64,000 nt of DNA from Plantago major (Eukaryota > Streptophyta > Magnoliopsida > Lamiales > Plantaginaceae): NCBI GenBank assembly GCA_026545765.1, contig CM048840.1, positions 81,248,877 to 81,312,876 of the forward strand, given 5' to 3'. Numbering within the stretch: position 1 is the stretch's first letter; the number at the start of each line of letters is the position of its first letter. Below are positions 54,746 to 64,000 of this stretch, piece by piece. The notes under the pieces were generated by a model that was not told where the DNA came from, ran no database searches, and was given only the letters and a program-made list of their open reading frames with translations. Made by a program: the position numbers and the translations under genes.

Positions 54746-56397
54746 GCTTAATCTCTAATTGCTTTTTAGAGTATAATTTGAGCTTATCACAGCTTTCTGG
54801 AGAAATTTTTCTTCTCTTTTCGGAGATTTCTCCTTCTTCTGCTTCTTCAGAAACTCCCTTTCTTTTGTCACTCGAGCTCTTGGAAGATGGAGGTGGCAAG
54901 GCAGTTGTTTGAGAGGTCTTTGCCTGGGACCTTGTTGTTACTCTTTCCGTAGTAAGGGGTTGTTCCTGGTACATCCTTTCCTTACCCTTTCCTTTGGGCT
55001 TAGCTTGGTTCTATACCTTATGGAATACCTTCTCTTCCCCCTTAGTCATAGAGGGCTGATCAAAACGAGCCAAGAGATTAACATAAGAGTCAGAGAGTGA
55101 CTCAAAGTTCTTTTGCATCAGAGAGTAGTTACTTGTGAATCTTCTGAGCTCACTTCTGAGGTTTTCATTCTGCTGATATAGTCCATGCTCTCTGTCTATA
55201 AGAGTAGAAACCTCAGCAACCACATTCTGGACCTTGGTGGAGGTAGTATCAGCAAGATTATAAGCCTTCTGAGCAATCCTACTGTCTGAGTCTTGGACTA
55301 ATCCCCGATCTTTCTGAGAAAGTACTAAGTTGCTGGTTCTCTGAGCAATCACCTCAGCAAACTTAGTGAAGTTTTGTGGCACAGACTCAGTTACTTCCTT
55401 GTTTTGAGCCTCCAGTTCCTTCCTTATTCTGAGCAGTTCTTTGAACCTATTCTCTGTGTCAGCAGTAGGAGTAGACACTTCTGGAAAGTTTGTGGGAGCC
55501 AGAATGTGTTTCTTCAGATAGGGAATATCTGAGAATTTAACATTCGAGGGGGTATTTCCTTCTTGCTTGCTCAGGAAATCATCATCTTCATCTTTTTCAT
55601 CCCCGAATCCAGTGACCATTTCTTGCTTGGATCTCTTTTGCTTTCCAGAAGATGATTGGATTTCCTTTTGCTGCTTGAGTGCCTCATTTTCCTCAGCTTC
55701 TATTACCTCAGCAAATAGTTGGGCATCAGGTCTTATACGCTTTTGTTCAGCAAGGGCTTCTGCCTCCTTGCGATTTAGTTCATCAATCTTATATGCAGAT
55801 TGGCCCGTATGTTAGCAATCTGGTTTTCCAATGCCAGATACAATGAATTCGCCTCTTCCACCATCTCTTATAGATTCGCAAGAGTTTGTGAAGTTTCTAG
55901 GATTTTCTGGTCCATGAAATCATCCTGTCTGGCATCAGAATCCTTTTTCTGAGATGGTGAGGGCTTAGATGATCATTGAGGAGATGGGGAGGGTGAGTTT
56001 TTCCTTTCTGAAGGCTTTTCAGCGACAAAGTTTTTCTTTGATCCAGTGATCCCCCTAGCACCAGATGGTGCATCATCATCCTCATCATTCTTGGAATCAT
56101 TTTTCTTATCAAAATACTTAGGAGACTTGGGCATCTTTATGTCGTTTTCTTCCGTCTCCTCATCAGAGTATAAATTGATGATATCATCGATTCTAATTGT
56201 CTTGCTGTCCACCGCGTCTTGCTCAGCAGGAGCAGATGCAAACGTTGGAGGGAGGTTAGGATCAGTAGCAATCTGGAACCTTGTAGCTCGACTCTGTGAC
56301 TTAAAGTTTCTGATCAACTTGCGTTCAACATGTTCAACAAATCTTTTATCCACTAAGGTAGCGAATTCTTCAATTTCCATTAGTCTTAGTAACATGG
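54746..56397 (-). mobile_element. Minus-strand fragment of a third A/B-family Sirevirus (extra ORF only)
   Basis: Read on the minus strand, the blocks resemble the copy A/B extra ORF in the same order. Near 56.2-56.4 kb FATLVDKRFVEHVERKLI and IDDIINLYSDEETEEND compare with copy A near 33.8-34.0 kb. Near 55.1-55.5 kb SNLVLSQKDRGLVQDSDSRI and LMQKNFESLSDSYVNLLARF compare with copy A near 51.05-51.3 kb. A basic RSQAKTSQTT part lies near 54.9 kb. It is more diverged from A and B than they are from each other. It is the sequence into which the Athila inserted. No LTR is in view, it is broken, and it is probably the oldest layer of the nest. Confidence 0.8.
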
Positions 56398-56880
56398 TCT
56401 ACAAAATTGCTTCGAAATGCAATACTAATCGGTTGAAACCTCATATGAATTCCTTAATCAGTGAGACACAGTCCGCTTTCATTCTGTGCAGACGTATTAC
56501 AGATAACGTCCTTGGGTCTTATGAAATTAATCATTATTTGAAGCGCAAGATTAAAGGCAAAGCTGGTTACTTAGCTTTGAAAATTGATCTTAGTAAAGCT
56601 TTTGACCGAGTTAAGTGGTGCTTTTTAGAGTGTGTCGTAATCAATTAGGATTCCACCCCCCCCCCCCCTTGTTGATACCGTTATGTTATGTGTTCGCTCG
56701 GTTTCTTATTCTGTGATTCTGAATGGGTGTCAGTTTGTTAATTTTAGTCCGGAGAGAGGCATTCGCCATGGCGACCCTCTTTCCCCTTTTCTTTTTCTCT
56801 TTCGTACTGAAGTTCTTTGTTCCCTGTTTGATGGCGCTGTGGATAGAGGTGAATTAAAAGGTGTGAAAGTGAGCCTTCAA
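56395..56880 (+). mobile_element. LINE (L1-type) reverse transcriptase fragment
   Basis: The fragment encodes the middle of a plant L1 ORF2. VYKIASKCNTNRLKPHM, SETQSAFILCRRITDNVLGS, YLALKIDLSKAFDRVKWCFLE (RT motif A with its first Asp) and, after a C run, LCVRSVSYSVILNG and ERGIRHGDPLSPFLFLF (RT motif B) are in order. The reading frame shifts by one near the C run at 56655-56668, where the expected LGF segment appears in the other frame. The catalytic FADD box, endonuclease and 3' end are absent, so it is truncated at both ends. It abuts the minus-strand Sirevirus fragment on its left. Confidence 0.85.
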
Positions 56881-56896
56881 AATTTATTGTGAACCT

Positions 56897-57638
56897 TCAA
56901 TATCCCTTGATACATGTGGTAACACTTACTTCAAAATTTAGAGGCTTACATATTCTTTTTTCCCTTTTGAAACGATAAATATTATTAATGGACCTTCAAA
57001 GATTCTCTAAGCATAAGTAAGCTCTGATCATCATATCTCATTACATCTCCATGACTTACATGTTAGTAGTTTATTGTGAACCACAACCTACAAAGTACTG
57101 TTTAATGTAGGTTTAATGTATTTGCTAATACACAAGCATAAATTAATAGTATGCTTAGTAACTAAAAAAAGTAATTTTTTTTGTGGTTTTTCTTTATTGA
57201 TATCCATTTGCTTTCATAATTTTGACACAAAATTAACAACTTGTTCCAATTTTTAAATAATTTTTCTCGTTATTTGTGTTTTATTTTGTCTAGTTGGTTT
57301 GCGGAAATGGAGGAAAGCTAAAATTTATCATTATTGTGTAATATTTCATCAAGCTTATAACTTTTTTATTGTAACAGGTGGCAATATATTCAAGTAGATA
57401 TAAGAGTGATTCAACAAAGCAGACTTCGCTTTCTATTTTCCAGGGAAAATATGGTATACATCTTAGTATTTGAAATGTTACACATGCATAGTAAGTTACC
57501 TTTTTTTGTATGTGGATGATTTAATTGGTTTTAAATGACCACATTTGCAGGTGTCTAACCAACAAAGGATAATACAGAATAGTGACCTTCCAAGTGATGA
57601 CACTGACTCGAGCAGAACTATTCTTCAAATAGATAGTG
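56897..57638 (+). repeat. Direct duplication D1 (partner 62063-62985) with possible host exons
   Basis: It runs from AATATCCCTTGAT to GATTCATCGAG and matches D2 5.2-5.4 kb to the right at about 90 percent by eye. Two exon-like blocks with splice-like borders are seen: 57378-57453 (after a T-rich tract and AACAG, before GTATAC) and from 57551 (after TTTGCAG). The latter is open and reads VSNQQRIIQNSDLPSDDTDS, Ser/Asp-rich. I do not recognise the gene. An LTR element begins directly at its right edge. Confidence 0.6.
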
Positions 57639-59159
57639 ATTCATCGAGAGATGGGCACACGCCAAGACGAAGCCTCACTTTAATTGTAAAACAGTTTGAA
57701 AGGTAATTCAGAACATTTAAAATACAAATACTATTCTAGAAACCTTGAACAAGTTACAATCTTAAAAAGTACTACTTAAGTTACAAAACCTCCACTTGAC
57801 ACCACTAGCTGCTCTAACCCGACTTGCCTCTACTAGCAACCTCCACGAGACTAGAACCACTCAGACCACAGGAAAAAAAAGTGTAAGGGTGAATCTTCTG
57901 GCACTTTTACCGGATCAAGCAAACTTGAAAGTATACATATATATATATATACATCAATACGTTCACATATACAACAATCATAACATGGAGTACTTTCACA
58001 AAACAATAAGACAGTAGTTTAGCTCAATCAGATTTTACACTAGGCCACTATTAGATCCCGTGGCAGGGAAGATGCCATACATAACAAGAATGTGAGATTT
58101 CCCGAAGAAACATAAATGAGGTTTCCTAAACAGGAAACAATAACAGTAAGTTCCCCCGCGAAAAGGAACAGTAAACAGTAGAAAGTATACTTCTATGTCA
58201 ATAAATCCTCATGATAGGTCAGTACAGAGCGTAGGCAAAACTGAGAGCCAAAACATATTTTATCTCCATGTACATAAACATAAATTGATATACATATACT
58301 TTTACTTTTGGGGGCTGAATCTTAAAATAGTTAAACAAGAGGGTTGAATTGAATGACATTGAAGTACAAGGCTGAACATATAATAAGGGATAAAGAATAG
58401 GGGCTGAAAGTGCAAATTACCTTTAAGTTCAATGGTAAAACAGAGGGAAAAATATTGGCGACGAGCAGAAGAGTCCAACTTGGGTCAGGATACTTCGGAA
58501 TTGATTTCCAACCTCAATTCTCAACCGTTCTTTGTGAAACAAGTTCCTACGGGTTCGTTGCAAGATGAAGAATACGTTACAGAAACCACGATGAAGTTTC
58601 GTTAAGAAAATAAGGAGAACGGAAGGTAGAAAGCTTAATACGCAATCGTGGAGGGAAACCAGTGAGTTTTATGGATTGAGGCTTACACAAACAAGATCTA
58701 CAACTTGCAAGGATCTCAATGATACGAACTGGGTCAAGATTGGAAGTCGTTTGATACGATTTTGATTGCGAATCGGGGCTGTACAACTATGGCGCCGGTG
58801 AGTTAATGTGTATATAAATATGATGGTGATGATTTGTAGGTGATGATGGCTGAAGTAGATCAGAACAATATATAAAGATACAATGGATATTGATCAACCT
58901 ATGATGTTGACTGCCATTAACTGAAGAAGGTAAGGCAGTGGCCGCTAGAACTTCAAGTAGAACTCGACATTGCAATTTCTAAGTGAGTCGGCAATGATTA
59001 GATATATTTTTAGGTTAATGCTCGGATGGGAGATATAATAAATGGACTCGGGACTAATAACATGAAAATCAGTTTAGCAAATATCATCAGGCCCTGTCCA
59101 CTAAGAAAATAAAATAAAATCATAAAATCGAATTAAAGTAAAAAGTACAGGTTCTTACG
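57639..59159 (-). repeat. 3' LTR (minus strand) of the non-autonomous element
   Basis: Matches 59392-61405 over most of its length, from CACGCCAAGACGAAGCC to AAAGTACAGGTTCTTAC. It is shorter than its partner. It includes an AT-dinucleotide run (57940-57955). Confidence 0.82.
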
Positions 59160-59391
59160 TTCCTCCCTCCTTAAAAGAAGTTTCCTCCTGTAAACTTAAC
59201 TCAACTACGCTTCTACTATGCTACACAACTCACCAACCCCGACAACTTAAACTCGGCCTTATCGAAACAAAGCTTAAAAGATACTTAACTTAGACTCTCT
59301 TCTAGAGACTCAAACCTAGACACACACCCGACAACCTGAAACCTAGGCTCCAACACCCAACAAATCAAAACCTAAGCTCTGATACCACTTT
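59160..59391 (-). other. Interior of the non-autonomous element: purine tract and primer site
   Basis: GCTCTGATACCA (59376-59387) is the reverse complement of the tRNA-Met primer site, placed five bases from the LTR at 59392. TCCTCCCTCC (59161-59170) is the complement of a polypurine tract, next to the other LTR. Nothing coding lies between. Confidence 0.82.
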
Positions 59392-61405
59392 TGTCACGCC
59401 CCAAAATCAAAATACTTTGGCGCGACCGCCCGTCTATCGTGAGATGTGCTCACGCCAAGACGAAGCCTCACATTAATTGTAAAACAGTTTGAAAGGTAAT
59501 TCAGAGCATCTAAAATAGAAATACTATTCTAGAAACCTTGAACTAGTTACAATATTAGAAAGTACTGCTTAAGTTATAAAACCTCCACTTGACGCCACTA
59601 GCTGCTCTAACCTGACTTGCCTCTACTAGCAACCTCCACGAGACTAGAACCACTCAGACCACTGAAAAAAAAAGTGTTTGGGTGAATCTCCTGGCACTTT
59701 TACCGAATCAAGCAGAGTTCAAAGTATACATATATATACATGCATCAATACGTTCACATATCCAAAAATCATAACATGGAGTACTTTCACAAAACAGTAA
59801 GACAGTAGTTTAGCTCAATCAGATTTTACACTAGGCCACTATTAGATCCCGTGGCAGGGAAGGTGGCATACATAACAGTAACAGTAGGTTTCCCCGAAAG
59901 GAAACATAAACAGTAGGTTTCCCCGAAAGGAAACATAAATAGTAGGTTTCCTATAAACACGAAACAATAACAGTAGGTTCCACCGTGGAAAGGAACAGTA
60001 AACAGTAGGAAGTATACTTCTATGCCAATAAACCATCATTAGTGGTCAGTACAGAGCATAGGCAAAACTGAGAGCCAAAACATAGTTTATCTCCATGTAC
60101 ATAAACATAATTTCCACACATCACATGCATCATAAAACATACTTTTGAGAATTCACATACTTGATCCTTTCGAATAGAATATTATATCAAGTCCCATAAC
60201 ATGATATAATAATCATAAGTTCTCTGTCAAACATTAAAACTATACATATACGATAATACGGAAAATAGGAGCAAAAGTGTCAGAAAATCCCCTTACCTGA
60301 ATGATGACTCGAAATCAAGTTTAACCTAGCTAAACTGCAAAGCTCCACTAACGTGATGATCCAACGGTTCTTACTCAGGATCAGTGATGGATATTTCATA
60401 TCCTCCCTTTTCTTTGGCTTGGTTTCAAGATGTAGAATCTATGTTGAATCACCATTTAGCGGGGCTACTTCACCTTGAACTCTCCCAAAACAAATCTACA
60501 AAGCAAGAACCCAAAATACATAAATTGATATACATATACTTTTACTTTTGGGGGATGAATCTTAAAATAGTTAAACAAGAGGGTTGAATTGAATGACATT
60601 GAAGTACAAGGCTGAACATATAATAAGGGATAAAGAATAGGGGCTGAAAGTGCAAATTACCTTTAAGTTCAATGGTAAAACAGAGGGAAAAATATTGGCG
60701 ACGAGCAGAAGAGTCCAACTTTTGTCAGGATACTTCGGAATTGATTTCCAACTTCAATTCTCAACCGTTCTTCGTGAAACAAGTTCCTACGGGTTCATTG
60801 CAAGATGAAGAATACGTTACAGAAACCGCGGTGAAGTTTCGGTAAGAAAATAAGGAGAACGGAAGGTAGAAAGCTTAATACGCAACCGTGGAGGGAAACC
60901 AGTGAGTTTTATGGATCGAGGCTTACACAAACAATTGCAAGGATCTCAATGATATGAACTGTGTCAAGATTGGAAGTCGTTTGGCACGATTTTGATTGCG
61001 AATCAGGGATGTACAACTATGGCGCCGGTGAGTTAATGTGTATATAAATATGATGGTGATGATTTGTAGGTGATGATGGCTGAAGTAGATCAGAACAATA
61101 TATAAAGATACAATGGATATTGATCAACCGATGATGTTGACTGCATTAACTGAAGAAGGTAAGGCAGTGGTGGCTAGAACTTCAAGTAGAACTCGACATT
61201 GCAATTTCTAAGTGAGTCGGCAATGATTAGATATATAGGGTAATGCTCGGACGGGAGAGGTTGGTGCTGAAATCCATAATATAATAAATGGACTCAGGCC
61301 TAATAACATGAAAATCAGTTTAGCAAATATCATCAGGCCCTGTCCACTAAAAATATAAAATAAAACCATAAAATCGAATTAAAGTAAAAAGTATGGATTC
61401 TTACA
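59392..61405 (-). repeat. 5' LTR (minus strand) of the non-autonomous element
   Basis: Full-length partner LTR, 2.0 kb, TGTCACGCCCC at one end and GGATTCTTACA at the other. It holds a tandem repeat at about 59870-60010. No protein-coding region is supported. Confidence 0.82.
59870..60010 (-). repeat. Tandem repeat of about 30 bp in the non-autonomous LTR
   Basis: Units of the form ACAGTAGGTTTCCCCG-AAAGGAAACATAA repeat about four times with decay. Each unit holds a small inverted pair, GTTTCC and GGAAAC. The partner LTR has fewer units (about 58085-58175). Confidence 0.8.
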
Positions 61406-62062
61406 TTAACAATCCATGATTAGGGCAAACCATATTAATGTGAACTAAGTCCATAGAGATCAACGTCATGATGAAGGATTCTTATTTAATGTTTAACTTA
61501 TGAATACGAAAGCTATATGACCACAAAGAATTCTTGCATTAGTAAACCTTACAGAACCATTATTAATTATACAAATCACACTTCCTTGTAAAATTAGAAA
61601 ATTGTCAGGAAATAAATCAATATCAATTGGAAGTCAAAGGATTCAAATAGAGGTAATAATCTAGTTGAAATTATGATAAGTAACCAGCATTAACTTTTAT
61701 TAAGACTCATATATTTATATATAGGAAAAAGGAAAATTTTGCAAAAACTAAGAAACTCTCTTCAACTTTTAACCTCAATATAATGGTATTTGGTTAATTA
61801 TCCATGTAATTTGCAACAATCATATGTATAATAATAATAATCAATCAATCAATGTTCATGGTTTCTTTTGTAATTAATTAACTACTTTTGTAGGTTAAAA
61901 TTAATCAATGTTCACCTAATATGGGTTACCACAATTTTTTTCCAAACTTAATATTACATGTTTTAATCATTTTTTATTAATGTTTATAGAAGTAGAAAAT
62001 CTTTTGCTATTGCTGGGACGGAGCAAGTATATCATTACCAATTATTATGTTTAATCAATACT
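61406..62062. other. AT-rich stretch without a recognisable gene
   Basis: No ORF, repeat partner or RNA gene recognised. It contains short microsatellite runs (ATA and AATC units near 61835-61850). Confidence 0.5.
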
Positions 62063-62985
62063 ACAATATCCCTTGATGTAGGTAGTAACACTTACAATAT
62101 CCCTCCCCAAATTTTATTACAACTAGAGACCCTCTGCGTTACAACACTATATTAACACATGACTCGCTAAGTTACATCATTATATTAACACAAAACTCTC
62201 TGAGATACAACACTGTATTAACTCATGTCGAGTCTTTTTTTTTTTTTTTTTTGTAATACTTAGTGCCAAAGGGTTTTTTGTTAGAATTTTCCTCTTTTTT
62301 CCCTTTTCAAACGATCAAATATTATTAATTGACCTTCAAAGATTATCTAAGCATAAGTAAGCTCTGATCATCATATCTTATTACATCTCCACGACTTACA
62401 TGTTAGTTATTTCTTGTGAACCACAACCTGCTTTGTATAAAGTACTGTTTAATGTACCTAGCTAATACACAAGCATAAATTAATAGTATGCTTAGTAACT
62501 AAAAAAAGTAATTTTTTTTTGTGATTTTTCTTTATTGATATCCATTTGCTTTCATAATTTTGACACAAAATTAACAACTTGTTCAAATTTTTAAATAATT
62601 TTTCTCGTTATTTGTCATTTATTTTTGTCTAGTTGGTTTGCAGAAATGGAGGAAAGCTAAAATTTATCATTATTGTGTAATATTTCATCAAGCTTATAAT
62701 TTTTTTTATTATAACAGCTGGCAATATATTCAAGTAGACATAAGAGAGATTCAACAAAGGAGACTCCGTTTACCATTTTCCAAAAAAAAAATGGTATACA
62801 TCTTAGTATTTGAAATGTTACACATGCATAGTAAGTTACCTTGCTTTGTATGGGGATGATTTAGTTAGTTTTAAATGACCACATTTGCAGGTGTCTAACC
62901 AACGGAGGATAATATAGAATAATGACACTGACTCGAGCGGAACTATTCTTCAAATAGATAGTGATTCATCGAGTGATTGTCTTAT
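62063..62985 (+). repeat. Direct duplication D2 (partner 56897-57638) with possible host exons
   Basis: Matches D1, with extra tandem repeats near its left end. Exon-like blocks are at 62718-62793 (after AACAG, before GTATAC; reads WQYIQVDIREIQQRRLRLPF) and from 62891 (after TTTGCAG). In the second block the frame open in D1 has a TAG at 62915, so this copy, if ever a gene, looks like a pseudogene. The Ser/Asp-rich reading continues past the D1 breakpoint (DSDSSSDCLIQYKGSN). Confidence 0.55.
62131..62229 (+). repeat. Imperfect tandem repeat, about 33 bp, three units
   Basis: Units share TTACAACACTATATTAACACA with changes. A run of about 19 T follows at 62234-62253. Not present in D1, so it was gained in D2 or lost from D1. 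Confidence 0.7.
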
Positions 62986-63459
62986 TCAATACAAAGGTTC
63001 AAATAAAAAAAAAATAATTGTCTTATTCATCGGAACTATTTTTGATGTGGTTCTTCATGGAGTATTAAGTATTTTAGGTGTAAGCTTACATATTAAAAAA
63101 AAATAGAAATTGAATTACTATTATTCTGCGATCTCGACTATTCTATACTGAAATTTGTATAGAAGATCGATAAGGTTTTATTTCATTCACTTGTCTTTGG
63201 GAGAGAGAGATCTTTGCTAAATAAAAATATGTAGTTGATTTGAAACACATCGTGATAATGCTTGTTAGTTTGAAAATAACAGATCTTTCAATTTAACATA
63301 TATAGGGAGAAATATTAGCCATTAGAGAGGTTTTTAAGAAAAGACAAATAGTATTTAATTTGATCATTTTGATAATTCCTTAATCTTGTTTGGAGCCTAA
63401 TATAAAAAATTTCCAGTTCTAATTCTCAAAAAAAACTTGCATTACAGTGTCCTCAACAG
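62986..63459. other. AT-rich stretch, possible intron
   Basis: No ORF. T/A-rich composition ending in a pyrimidine-poor tract and CAACAG at 63459. It could be an intron between the D2 block and the exon-like block at 63460, or simply intergenic. Confidence 0.35.
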
Positions 63460-63546
63460 TCCATAGTGGTGCCAGATTCTATAAAATTTCCTCATCTGAT
63501 GAGGCTCCTAATGATAGTGAAAAATCAAGCTCTTCTTCAATTGGAG
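63460..63546 (+). other. Possible host exon (Ser-rich)
   Basis: An 87-bp block between CAACAG and GGAG/GTAATA. One frame is open and reads HSGARFYKISSSDEAPNDSE followed by a serine run. The Ser/Asp bias resembles the block at 62891-62985, so both may belong to one disrupted host gene. I cannot name it; splice calls are by eye. Confidence 0.4.
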
Positions 63547-63619
63547 GTAATATTTCGTGATCTTTTGTTTACCAATTTGCTAGTATTTCTTTGTGTTTCC
63601 ACGTTGTGAAGATTGAATT

Positions 63620-64000
63620 TGTTAGGAATATCTGTTTAGATTTTGATCAGCAACATGATGACTTATCTTAGTTCAGAAAGGTGATTAGTACTCTTGGTTC
63701 ACTTGAACATTTGTAAAAGAGGAAACTCACTAAGTATGATAGTCTAGCTAATCTTGTATAGGATGTTAGGTCTCAAAATGTAATTTTTATTTCATGAAGA
63801 GAAGACCAAGAAGAAGACATCCAGCAGAACCAGTTCAACAACTTTGAAGATTTGATGACTGCACAAGATTACTGAAATAGTTTTCCAGATACCTATGACC
63901 AGATATCTTGAAGACACAAATGATTCTCAAATGAACAAGTGTTTGAAAAAATATCTGATAACTAAAAGGTTTCTGAAAACAAGGAAAGTGCCCACAGATC
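63620..64000 (+). repeat. Start of another B-type Sirevirus LTR, continuing past the window
   Basis: TGTTAGGAATATCTGTTTAG onward matches the copy B LTR (34031...) in order, with more changes than between the two B LTRs. Whether it is a solo LTR or the 5' LTR of a full element cannot be seen. Confidence 0.88.

Larger units (their letters stand above)
57639..61405 (-). mobile_element. Non-autonomous LTR retrotransposon with long LTRs and a tiny interior
   Basis: On the minus strand: 5' LTR 61405-59392, primer site 59387-59376 (TGGTATCAGAGC on that strand), interior of about 230 bp, purine tract near 59170-59161, and 3' LTR 59159-57639. The full LTR is about 2.0 kb and contains no ORF of note; the interior has no coding. 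The ends fit TGTAAGAATCC...GGGGCGTGACA. A primer site and polypurine tract without any protein genes mark it as non-autonomous (LARD/TRIM-like, though the proportion of LTR to interior is unusual). The LTRs have diverged by several percent and the two are unequal in length, so it is older and not whole. Confidence 0.8.

Noticed and set aside
59870-60010. Short repeats as a CRISPR array
   Set aside because: Units are adjacent without unique spacers, lie in an LTR, and the DNA is plant.
60384-60587. 67-residue ORF in the non-autonomous LTR
   Set aside because: No recognisable motif, no counterpart in the partner LTR, and within a non-coding LTR.

Overview
This window is plant nuclear DNA, most likely from a eudicot with a large repeat-rich genome. 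It is AT-rich and almost filled by LTR retrotransposons of plant-specific lineages (Athila, Tekay-type chromovirus, Sirevirus), with a plant L1-type LINE scrap. I see no rRNA, tRNA, CRISPR array or confident complete host gene. The species cannot be fixed from the sequence.

Layout. Bases 1-54745 are one old Athila element (plus strand, 5' end outside the window) opened by two independent insertion series. (1) A Tekay-type chromovirus (2863-20174) lies in the Athila internal region, and a Sirevirus, here Sire-1 (6578-17150, target duplication AACCT), lies inside that chromovirus. (2) A second Sirevirus family inserted into the Athila 3' LTR: copy A (22860-54367), which carries a sister copy B (34031-50231, target duplication AAGAA) inside its extra 3' ORF. 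The Athila itself sits in a minus-strand fragment of a third related Sirevirus (54746-56397), so nesting is four levels deep. All four complete LTR pairs differ by only about 2-3 percent by hand count, so the activity looks like a burst roughly a million years ago if a rate near 1.3e-8 per site per year applies.

Right of the nest are a LINE reverse-transcriptase fragment (56395-56880), a direct duplication of a low-copy-looking segment with possible host exons (56897-57638 and 62063-62985), a minus-strand non-autonomous LTR element with about 2-kb LTRs and only about 230 bp between them (57639-61405), a further possible host exon (63460-63546), and the start of another Sirevirus LTR (63620 to the window end).

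The most interesting material is in the Sirevirus family A/B. Between pol and the 3' LTR both copies carry a cassette of about 5.6 kb that looks like a gene in its own right. It has a TATA box and an upstream GCATTTAATG motif at identical spacing (93 bp) in both copies, a leader of about 200 bp, and a long acidic coiled-coil ORF region interrupted by short AT-rich intron-like gaps at matching places. The same palindromic motif sits upstream of the LTR TATA boxes. Other unexplained patterns are family-specific short inverted motifs scattered through whole elements, hairpins just after pol, an approximately 110-bp segment shared by the Copia Sire-1 and the Ty3 Athila spacers, and GC-rich palindromic repeats in the Athila LTR. 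The elements are all treated as broken fossils; coding parts are given as regions.
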